37,412 bases of DNA from Clostridia bacterium (lineage in GTDB: Bacteria; Bacillota; Clostridia; TANB77; CAG-508). The stretch spans positions 1-37,412 of the forward strand of contig JAFRDD010000040.1 in NCBI GenBank assembly GCA_017404025.1. The letters run 5' to 3'. The notes beneath the pieces were generated by a model. It worked only from the letters and a program-made list of their open reading frames with translations, had not been told where the DNA came from and searched no databases. Shown one piece after another: positions 16,076-22,631 of this stretch (position 1 is its first letter; each line of letters opens with the position of its first letter). The position numbers and the translations under genes were made by a program.

Positions 16076-17411
16076 TTTTCTCTACCTCCTTTGTCTTTTC
16101 TTTTTCATCAGATAATTCTTGAAGATTTTTTTCCATCTTCTTACTTCTTTCTAAAATATCTTTACATAGCACCACCTCCTTTCGTGTTGGCTCTATTTCT
16201 TTATTCAATTCATCAATTTGTTTCTTAATTTCTTCCTTTTCTTGTTTAGACTTTGATTTCTTGTGCTTATACCAGAGTTTACTTCTCTGATCCATAAGTT
16301 CATTAAGTCTTTTTTCCTTATCTTCCTTAAACGAAAAAAACTGCTCGTCAGTTTTTAAATTATTTCTGACAAGCAGTCTTGTTTCATTTGATATTTCTTC
16401 CATCTTTCGTACATCAGCACGAATTGCAGGAGATAATTTTTGATATGGATATTTTTTAGGAAATACTTTTAAAAGATAACAATAATGAATATATAAAGCA
16501 TAAAATCCTTTTGGTTTCTTTTTTCTATAATAATCTGCCTTTGGTTTAGGTTTATTTCCATATTCTTCAATAAAAGGAACTCTTTTAATATATTCTTCAT
16601 CTATTCTTTGTTTAATTCTATCAATAGAATATTCATTACCAAAATATCTTTCAATACGAATATTTTTCTTATATGGACTTCTTCTTATACTTAACTTATC
16701 TCCTCTATAAAAAAGTTCATAATCCATTGCTTTCATTAAATCTTCAAAATCATAATAAGAAGTAGCCATACCTATTGCTCTATCTAAATCTTCTTTTGCA
16801 ATAGAATAATAATTAACTTTATTATTAAAATTCTTTTGATAATTAGCATAATTTATTTTACTATTTCTACAAGGTTTTTCTTGTATAACAGATAAGCCAT
16901 ATTCTTCACATATAGAATCAGATATTCGTCTTAATTCTGCATAAGTTTCTCTTTTATCATAATATCTTTTACCATCTTTAAATGATACAGAATTTATTAC
17001 AAAATGATTATGATAGTGATTGCTATTAAGATGTGTACTGACAACAACTTCAAATCTATCTCCCCACATTTCTTCGGCAAGTCTTACACCAATAGCGTGG
17101 CATTGTTCTGGGGTGACTTCTCCCTCTGCAAATGATTGAAATGCGTGAAAGCCAAGTATTCCTCCTGTCTTTCCAAATTGTTCTTTTGTTATAGTCATTT
17201 CTTCAAGTGCAGTTTTAGAATTACAATTAACACCAGATACATAAAATTGTTGTTCAGTTTTATAATCTGCTTCTATATAATCAATAACATTGTGTAAATC
17301 ATAATAACTGTCTTTACCATACTCACTATTTAATGTTTTTTCTATATTAGTTGTATAATTCAAAACATTATCTAATCTTTTTTCAATTTTCCAAATTCCT
17401 GTTGTTGCCAT
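16059..17411 (-). CDS. MobP-type relaxase (MobA/VirD2 family)
   Basis: Transesterase that nicks oriT and pilots the strand. About 450 aa. The N-terminal VLNYTTNIEKT carries the likely catalytic Tyr (about 19). The metal-binding motif III is THLNSNHYHNHFVINS (about 126-141) with the expected three histidines. The C-terminus is a charged coiled coil. The start is ATG at 17411, 6 nt after AAAGGAG; a TTG at 17432 would overlap that site. Only 23 nt separate the ATG from the terminator of the upstream endonuclease gene, so expression depends on read-through. Normally mobC lies directly upstream, as in related elements. Confidence 0.92.
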   Translation of the reverse strand: MATTGIWKIEKRLDNVLNYTTNIEKTLNSEYGKDSYYDLHNVIDYIEADYKTEQQFYVSGVNCNSKTALEEMTITKEQFGKTGGILGFHAFQSFAEGEVTPEQCHAIGVRLAEEMWGDRFEVVVSTHLNSNHYHNHFVINSVSFKDGKRYYDKRETYAELRRISDSICEEYGLSVIQEKPCRNSKINYANYQKNFNNKVNYYSIAKEDLDRAIGMATSYYDFEDLMKAMDYELFYRGDKLSIRRSPYKKNIRIERYFGNEYSIDRIKQRIDEEYIKRVPFIEEYGNKPKPKADYYRKKKPKGFYALYIHYCYLLKVFPKKYPYQKLSPAIRADVRKMEEISNETRLLVRNNLKTDEQFFSFKEDKEKRLNELMDQRSKLWYKHKKSKSKQEKEEIKKQIDELNKEIEPTRKEVVLCKDILERSKKMEKNLQELSDEKEKTKEVEKNEHIR

Positions 17412-17433
17412 TTCACACTCCTTTCTTTCCAAT

Positions 17434-17466
17434 AAAAAAAGAGATTACCATTTTACTGATAACCTC
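17434..17466 (-). terminator. Strong intrinsic terminator after the endonuclease gene, before the relaxase
   Basis: Minus strand: GAGGTTATC, an 8-nt loop, GGTAATCTC (17466-17441; two G.U pairs), then seven Ts (17440-17434). It begins about 40 nt after the endonuclease stop codon and ends 23 nt before the relaxase start codon, leaving no room for a normal promoter between. Confidence 0.85.
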
Positions 17467-17507
17467 GTTATTAACTTTTTTGTTAAAAATTAAAAATATT
17501 ATTTTAA

Positions 17508-19370
17508 TTATTTATCTTTGTATCTCCAAATATATCCACCAGCCTGTTTTCTTTCACCTCTACAAACATTAGATATTTTTAATATACCTGTGTTTCGTAT
17601 TGCTTCGGAAACGCTTTCATATTCAGCAATCATTTTTCCATCTAATGAAAATTGTAATACTGTTTTAGATTGAGAAATAGCCCTTCTCTTTACTCCACAT
17701 TTAGGGCAGCCTCTTTTTAAAATTGTTCGATTACTTATCGTAGATAACCATTCATAATTACAAATATGACATTTCCATAAGACCGTTTCGTTTGAACCTT
17801 TTGTTACTTCATCAGGTTTAATTTTATTTTTTTCATAATCCCAATCTTTTAGTAATTCGGGACAAGTTGATGACAAATCATTATAACCTTTTAATACCCT
17901 ATGTCCTGAACAATATGGGCAACCATATCCATTAGTTTTATCATTTATTACCATTTCATATTCACCATTACAATTTTCACAATGCCATAAAGCCGGAAAA
18001 TTACATCCACTACTTAGTTTTCTTGGATCAAGTGAATTATTTTTTGACCATATTTTTTTTAATTCAGGATTTGTAGTAAATAAATCATTATATCCAGTTT
18101 TAACTTTACGACCATAGCAATATGGACAATATGGGCGTAAATAAAAATCTTTTGCTAACATTTTCCATTCTGTATTACATTTTGGACATTTAAGAAATAT
18201 TTCTTTTTCACTTGAATGTGAAATTTGTTCTGGTGTTATCTTTCCATTTTTTTCTTTATTCCAATATTTTTCTATTTCAGGGCAATAACTAGCCAATGAA
18301 TTTTCTTTTTCTGATAAATTCATTATTTCTAGTATTTTTATTCTATCTCTTTGAACATCTATATTTACTTTTTTATTTATATTATATTTTTTTTCTATAT
18401 ATTTAAAAATATTTTCTATTGCATTATCGAGTTCGCTCATATTATATGGAGAAATATATATTTTAACTGAGTCACTATCATATTCAGTGCAACCATTTTC
18501 TCTTACTCTAATTAAGTCAATGCTATTATTAGCACAATCAATATCCTTCTTAAAATCTCTTTTATAATTCTTGTGCCACGCTCTTCCATCGTATTCTATA
18601 CCTAATTTTATTTTAGGGATAAATATATCAATTTCTTGGTTACCTAAAATAGAACTATGATAATTTTCTTTAACATCAACTAAATATTTTTTTATATAAT
18701 AATAGATTGCTTTTTCTGGGAATGATGTGTGCCTTTCTTTGGAACATTGTGGACAATTATTCCCCTTTTTTCTATCCAAAGGTGTTGCATTATAACTATG
18801 TCCTTTTGGACATATAAACCAATATTTTTCCTTATTGCTACCTGCCATAACTTCATCTGGAGCAACCTTGTTTTTTTTATAATCCCATTCGTTTGCTATT
18901 TCAGGATTAGTTGTTAATAAATCATTTACACCTTTTTTCAAGATAATATGTTTACAAACGCCGCACCCTGAATTTCTCCTAATTCTTCTATATGGAGAAG
19001 CGTGCCAACTGTATTCACACTTTGAACATTTCCACCAAACCTCTTTATGACTATCAATCGTTAATTCTTTCATTGTAAAATCGTTTTTCTGGTTATCAAA
19101 TTCTTTTATAAGTTCTCCTCTATTATTATTTAAGCAATATGTGTATAAATCATTTTTACCAACGATAACTACTCGATTAGAACATACTGGACAACTTTTT
19201 ACATTACTTTTACTTTTAACCATTGATTGCCATTCATATCCACATTTAGGACATTTCCACCATATTTCTTTATGTGAGCCAAGTGTTAAAGTTTGTAAAT
19301 TAACATCTTTATTTTTTTTATAATTATATTTTTCCATTAATATTTTATTATCTTTTAATAGATTACTCAA
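17508..19370 (-). CDS. Zinc-ribbon, Vsr-like putative homing endonuclease
   Basis: About 620 aa. Six CxxC...CxxC-type zinc ribbons of the DUF4379 (treble-clef) kind: three before and three after a nuclease core, numbered from the longest frame at about 43-66, 118-142, 190-212, 398-421, 467-490 and 537-561. The core (about 215-300) has QEIDIFIPKIKLGIEYDGRA followed by WHKN and an Asp, resembling the Vsr-like EDxHD class of homing endonucleases. The C-terminus (about 573-622: VLQFSLDGKMIAEYESVSEA and a GGYIWRY ending) matches the IENR1/NUMOD1 DNA-binding repeat seen in homing endonucleases. TTG at 19370 is preferred, after TAGGTGG. It sits between mobC and the relaxase as an apparent insertion with its own promoter and terminator. 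Confidence 0.8.
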   Translation of the reverse strand: MSNLLKDNKILMEKYNYKKNKDVNLQTLTLGSHKEIWWKCPKCGYEWQSMVKSKSNVKSCPVCSNRVVIVGKNDLYTYCLNNNRGELIKEFDNQKNDFTMKELTIDSHKEVWWKCSKCEYSWHASPYRRIRRNSGCGVCKHIILKKGVNDLLTTNPEIANEWDYKKNKVAPDEVMAGSNKEKYWFICPKGHSYNATPLDRKKGNNCPQCSKERHTSFPEKAIYYYIKKYLVDVKENYHSSILGNQEIDIFIPKIKLGIEYDGRAWHKNYKRDFKKDIDCANNSIDLIRVRENGCTEYDSDSVKIYISPYNMSELDNAIENIFKYIEKKYNINKKVNIDVQRDRIKILEIMNLSEKENSLASYCPEIEKYWNKEKNGKITPEQISHSSEKEIFLKCPKCNTEWKMLAKDFYLRPYCPYCYGRKVKTGYNDLFTTNPELKKIWSKNNSLDPRKLSSGCNFPALWHCENCNGEYEMVINDKTNGYGCPYCSGHRVLKGYNDLSSTCPELLKDWDYEKNKIKPDEVTKGSNETVLWKCHICNYEWLSTISNRTILKRGCPKCGVKRRAISQSKTVLQFSLDGKMIAEYESVSEAIRNTGILKISNVCRGERKQAGGYIWRYKDK

Positions 19371-19391
19371 TATAACCACCTACACTACATT

Positions 19392-19589
19392 TTATTTAAT
19401 AATTATTTTTAATTCATAAAAAATATCATTTAAACTTATGAGTACATTTCTATTATCAATCATAAATGATAAAAATTTATTTTTCTTATCATCTGTATCT
19501 AGTTTGTCCATTACTATTGAAATAACATCTGCTTTAATGTTTTGTCTATCTAATTCTTTCAATATTGAACACTCTAAATTTGATAACAT
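19392..19589 (-). CDS. Unrecognised 65-aa protein linked to the endonuclease gene
   Basis: A small soluble protein, ECSILKELDRQNIKADVIS and then a DDKKNKFLSFMIDNRNV segment, predicted mostly helical. ATG at 19589 has AGGAG about 11 nt upstream, and a TGATATAAT promoter box lies just before. The gene appears to form a two-gene unit with the endonuclease. No family is recognised; a regulator or partner of the nuclease, or a remnant, are all possible. Confidence 0.6.
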   Translation of the reverse strand: MLSNLECSILKELDRQNIKADVISIVMDKLDTDDKKNKFLSFMIDNRNVLISLNDIFYELKIIIK

Positions 19590-19614
19590 TTCTTACTCAC
19601 TCCTAACCATAAAC

Positions 19615-19660
19615 ATTATATCATTTAAACTTATTTTTGAACAGATTTCTGCTGATATTT
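19615..19660 (-). promoter_or_regulatory. Extended -10 promoter and shared 20-bp block of the endonuclease cassette
   Basis: TGATATAAT (19623-19615, minus strand) is an extended -10 box just upstream of the 65-aa gene, with no clear -35. The block 19641-19660, directly after the mobC stop codon, matches 5497-5516 at 18 of 20 positions, where the same box also follows. This suggests the cassette can be transcribed independently of mobC. Confidence 0.55.
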
Positions 19661-19988
19661 ACTTATCTTTTTCAGGACGAAGATATTTATTTTTTATATC
19701 TATAATTAGTTGGTCTAGTTTATCTACTTCTTTATTAAAATGAAGAACATCTACAACACCTCTTGCATTAGCCATTCTTGCTATTTGATTTATATTATTA
19801 CCAATAAGACGAATACTTTTTATTGCAACATAAAATTCTTCTGGTGGTCTTTCTTTTGGCTTATATCCTACAAGTAATTGTCTAATATAATCAGAGGCAT
19901 TCATACCAACTGCCTCTGACCTAGTTTTTAAAATATAATCTTCTTCATCACTTAACCACAATTGTTTTTTTATTCTACGTTTTCGCAT
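19659..19988 (-). CDS. mobC: MobC-family relaxosome accessory protein
   Basis: A 109-aa basic protein with the RHH-type DNA-binding pattern of MobC: RIKKQLWLSDEEDYILKTRS, GMNASDYIRQLL, and IGNNINQIARMANA in the second half. It should bind oriT and help the relaxase. The start is ATG at 19988: GGAGGT lies 6 nt before it, whereas the ATG at 19994 touches the site. The 3' end of a DUF3789-like gene overlaps it. The relaxase would normally follow directly; here the endonuclease cassette intervenes. Confidence 0.9.
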   Translation of the reverse strand: MRKRRIKKQLWLSDEEDYILKTRSEAVGMNASDYIRQLLVGYKPKERPPEEFYVAIKSIRLIGNNINQIARMANARGVVDVLHFNKEVDKLDQLIIDIKNKYLRPEKDK

Positions 19989-20143
19989 TGCCATACCTCC
20001 GGCTCATTATCTTCTTTATTATCTTTTAAAACAATTTGTCTTTCTAATTCATTTACACGATTTACTTGTAAGCAACACATTAAAGTTGTCATTCCAAGAC
20101 CACCTATAATTAAACCTAAAATAAAAAATAATAATTCACTCAT
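19970..20143 (-). CDS. DUF3789-like small membrane protein (57 aa)
   Basis: Too short for usual gene finding but convincing: ATG at 20143 after AAGGAAGATGATGAAGT, one N-terminal membrane helix SELLFFILGLIIGGLGM, a Cys pair and then QVNRVNELE with a charged tail. DUF3789 proteins in Firmicutes mobile elements look the same and lie beside mobC. The gene overlaps mobC by 19 nt, in another frame, and contains the mobC ribosome binding site, so the two are coupled. Function unknown. Confidence 0.75.
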   Translation of the reverse strand: MSELLFFILGLIIGGLGMTTLMCCLQVNRVNELERQIVLKDNKEDNEPEVWQCENVE

Positions 20144-20175
20144 ACTTCATCATCTTCCTTTCTTTAAAAATAGAT

Positions 20176-20251
20176 TTGTCTAGCAAGGGGATTGGGGATT
20201 TCCCCACATACGAATTTGTACGGGAGTATAAATTCAGTGCTTGCTAGACAA
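20176..20251. other. Long inverted repeat upstream of mobC/relaxase: candidate oriT
   Basis: Perfect 12-bp arms (TTGTCTAGCAAG at 20176-20187 and its complement at 20240-20251) flank 52 nt that contain a G-run/C-run palindrome (GGGGATTTCCCC, 20194-20205) and an AT-rich core with TAC/GTA dyad. This gap between the XRE gene and the DUF3789-mobC-relaxase genes is where oriT is normally found. It could alternatively be an RNA structure or operator for the regulator encoded next to it. No terminator-type U-tract follows the perfect arm directly. Confidence 0.5.
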
Positions 20252-20256
20252 TAGAT

Positions 20257-20853
20257 TTACTCCCCAAGAGTACACTGTCCACAATGAGGACAACGATACT
20301 CGCAATTATCACATTGCATTTCCATAAAAGAATCTGCGTCTAATTCTTCACTTTCTTCTTCATAATCTTCATCATTTTCTTCTATATCTTCATATAATAA
20401 TTGATTAGTTTTCTCAAAATTTTCTATGATTTTTTTATCAAATTTTTCTGGGTCATCTACGACTGCCATTAACATATTTTGTAATGTTTCATCTAACTCT
20501 ATCAAGTTATTTTCCATTACAAAATCAAGTGCAATTCTTAATGCTTCTCCCTCACATCTTGCGTGAATTTTAAAAATATTTTCATTCTTACTTTTGAACA
20601 TTACATAGTATAATTTGTCAAAATCTACTTCATAAAGTCCAACATCATCTAATAAATTGAATAAATCCAAATCCAATTCCTTACACATTTTTATAAACGG
20701 AACGAAATAAAAATTTGCTTTCAATCCGTTCTCAAATCTTGATATTTCTGCGTGACTTACACCAATTTTATCTGCAAGTTTTCTTGTAGAAATACCTTTT
20801 TCTAATCTTCTTTCTTTAATAGTTTCTGCTAATTCTAAATAATTAAATTTCAT
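20257..20853 (-). CDS. XRE-family regulator with acidic linker and C-terminal Cys cluster
   Basis: 198 aa. The N-terminal helix-turn-helix (about 10-60, GISTRKLADKIGVSHAEISR then FENG) is a clear XRE domain. A middle region of about 90 residues is followed by a very acidic linker (EENDEDYEEESEELDAD) and a C-terminal CDNCEYRCPHCGQC, which looks like a small metal-binding or redox-sensitive cluster. It may control the transfer operon, with the Cys cluster as a sensor. ATG at 20853 follows GAAAGGTGA, which is made of the last codons of the primase-like gene. It lies beside the oriT candidate. Confidence 0.85.
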   Translation of the reverse strand: MKFNYLELAETIKERRLEKGISTRKLADKIGVSHAEISRFENGLKANFYFVPFIKMCKELDLDLFNLLDDVGLYEVDFDKLYYVMFKSKNENIFKIHARCEGEALRIALDFVMENNLIELDETLQNMLMAVVDDPEKFDKKIIENFEKTNQLLYEDIEENDEDYEEESEELDADSFMEMQCDNCEYRCPHCGQCTLGE

Positions 20854-20857
20854 AATT

Positions 20858-21817
20858 TCACCTTTCTCTTTCATATCTTTTTTTATAGTTTATTCCTAAT
20901 TTTGCACATAAAAAGTCATTGAAATCCTTTCCAACTTTTGGTGGATCATCAATGACTTCATATTGTTTTGGAAGAACAGTTTTAAGTGCCATTGTTGCTA
21001 TTCTTCCCGCACTATCATTATCAAAATGCAAGTATATTTTTTTAATATTTTGATTCTGATTTAGATAGTAATTTAATGCAAGTGGTATTTTACTTTCATC
21101 AATTTTTTTAGCCGGTTGATAAACTCCTGCAAGTGAAAGTAAATTATCGTTATACCACTCTTTATCATCTAATTTATTAAGTGTAGCATATGATAATAAA
21201 TCAATAGCACTCTCAAATAAATGAACAGTATCATTCTTTTCTATTGAGTCTAATTTAAAAGAAAATGCCTTATGACTTCCATAAGCGTCTTTCATATATC
21301 TGCTATCATTTGTTGCTCTTACTCCTGCATATCTAGGAACTTTATTTTTATCATAGCCAACAAATACAACATTATGATTAGGCAAATCTTCATAAATTAA
21401 ATTATTATCTATACATTCACTTATAATATCTTTATCAATTCCACGACTAGATAAATAACTTATAACTCTATCTGTTGTGTCTGATTTTTTCGGCAAAATA
21501 AGTCTTATATTTTCAACTTTTTTAGGTTGCTGATATGTTATTGGTGGTCTTTCATTTGAATATCCTAAAATAGTTTCTACTGCCTGAATAAAAGAATAAT
21601 CTCTAACTTGAATTAAATATTCTAATGCAGTTTTTCCACCAATACCTCGTGAAAACCAATACCACATACCATTACTTATTTTTAAACTATCGTGTGTTCT
21701 AGTCATATATGTTCCTCTACTAAAATGCACTAATTCTTCTGGCTCATAGTTTTTTAAATAAGTATATAAATCCATTTCTTTTGCCTTTTGTATTTCTTCC
21801 GGTTGATAATATGCCAT
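20858..21817 (-). CDS. DUF3991/TOPRIM primase-like protein
   Basis: 319-aa protein with the N-terminal DUF3991-type region (GMWYWFSRGIGGKTALEYLI, about 50-70) and a C-terminal TOPRIM core: LFESAIDLLSY with the conserved Glu, and KKIYLHFDNDSAGR with the DxD. A CHC2-type zinc ribbon is absent in the N-terminus. Such proteins in conjugative elements prime the complementary strand or load replication factors. It ends YERER, and its final codons hold the binding site for the XRE gene. Confidence 0.85.
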   Translation of the reverse strand: MAYYQPEEIQKAKEMDLYTYLKNYEPEELVHFSRGTYMTRTHDSLKISNGMWYWFSRGIGGKTALEYLIQVRDYSFIQAVETILGYSNERPPITYQQPKKVENIRLILPKKSDTTDRVISYLSSRGIDKDIISECIDNNLIYEDLPNHNVVFVGYDKNKVPRYAGVRATNDSRYMKDAYGSHKAFSFKLDSIEKNDTVHLFESAIDLLSYATLNKLDDKEWYNDNLLSLAGVYQPAKKIDESKIPLALNYYLNQNQNIKKIYLHFDNDSAGRIATMALKTVLPKQYEVIDDPPKVGKDFNDFLCAKLGINYKKRYERER

Positions 21818-21825
21818 ACTATTAC

Positions 21826-22176
21826 CTACCTTTCTTTATCTTTTTTCTTTGCCTGTTTTTCCTTAAAATCTCTTGCTAAATCTTCAACTGTATCTCTTGC
21901 ACTATCTTCAATTAATTCACATATATTCATATCACAATCCATCCAACCTTGATATAAAGTTTCTAATGAATTCCTTTCATTTTTTAGTGCTTTTATTTCA
22001 TCAATATCAAATTGTTTTGACTCAGGATAAAATAAAAATATTACTTCTTCTTTAATAGCAGTTTCATAAGATTTATCAATTATTTCTTTTGCAGTTAAAG
22101 ATTCCAATTCCTTTTTATATGAAGAAAGTTCATTTTCTAACTTATCATATAATTCTTGTCTTATTTTATCTTCCAT
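21826..22176 (-). CDS. DUF3848-family protein (116 aa)
   Basis: Acidic helical protein beginning MEDKIRQELYDKLENEL with a central EEVIFLFYP segment and a C-terminal YQGWMDCDMNICELIEDS, the pattern of DUF3848 proteins of Firmicutes mobile elements. Function not known. ATG at 22176 has AAAGGACTGATGAT before it and stands 25 nt behind a terminator. It ends KKDKER, whose codons supply the site for the primase-like gene. Confidence 0.75.
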   Translation of the reverse strand: MEDKIRQELYDKLENELSSYKKELESLTAKEIIDKSYETAIKEEVIFLFYPESKQFDIDEIKALKNERNSLETLYQGWMDCDMNICELIEDSARDTVEDLARDFKEKQAKKKDKER

Positions 22177-22200
22177 ATCATCAGTCCTTTCTATAAAATA

Positions 22201-22237
22201 AAAAAAGAGTGATAATAGTTTTACCTAAAATCACTCT
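22201..22237 (-). terminator. Intrinsic terminator between the 109-aa gene and the DUF3848 gene
   Basis: Minus strand: AGAGTGAT, loop and inner bases, ATCACTCT (22237-22206), then TTTTTTTATTTTAT. It starts 6 nt after the upstream stop codon and leaves only about 25 nt before the next ATG, so no promoter fits between. Confidence 0.8.
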
Positions 22238-22242
22238 AAATC

Positions 22243-22572
22243 TTACTTAATAATATTCATTTTTTTAAATAGATAATATGCTTCTTTCATTCCTCTAATA
22301 AACATTTCTTTTGATTCTAATACCGATAAATCTATCATTACTAAATCAAAATCACGAACATATTTTGATTCTTCAGCAGACAATTCAACCTGTTGTTCGT
22401 TTTCTAAAATATCTACAAGGTTAGGACATTTATCCAATATATTGTGTTTTTCATCTAATAATTTTTTATATTCAGCATTATTTTTCTTTAAATAAAATGT
22501 TGAATCAGATAAAAATTCATCAAACCTTTCTTCACAATAACCCTCTATAAACGTTTCGCTAAATTGTTCCAT
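22243..22572 (-). CDS. Unrecognised 109-aa cytosolic protein
   Basis: Helical, acidic protein: EQFSETFIEGYCEERFDEF at the N-terminus and FIRGMKEAYYLFKKMNIIK at the end. A terminator follows its stop codon at once. ATG at 22572 follows AAGGAGGTGCTAATA and is preferred to the GTG at 22581. No family recognised, though short proteins with a similar C-terminal hydrophobic/basic helix are frequent in transfer operons. Confidence 0.7.
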   Translation of the reverse strand: MEQFSETFIEGYCEERFDEFLSDSTFYLKKNNAEYKKLLDEKHNILDKCPNLVDILENEQQVELSAEESKYVRDFDLVMIDLSVLESKEMFIRGMKEAYYLFKKMNIIK

Positions 22573-22631
22573 TATTAGCACCTCCTTGATGAAATTTTAT
22601 ATTAAATGTTTACCAAATGCGAACGTGCGAT

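Noticed and set aside
20176..20251. Simple intrinsic terminator after the XRE gene
   Set aside because: The 52-nt loop with internal symmetry and lack of an immediate U-tract do not fit a normal terminator, so it is listed as an oriT candidate.
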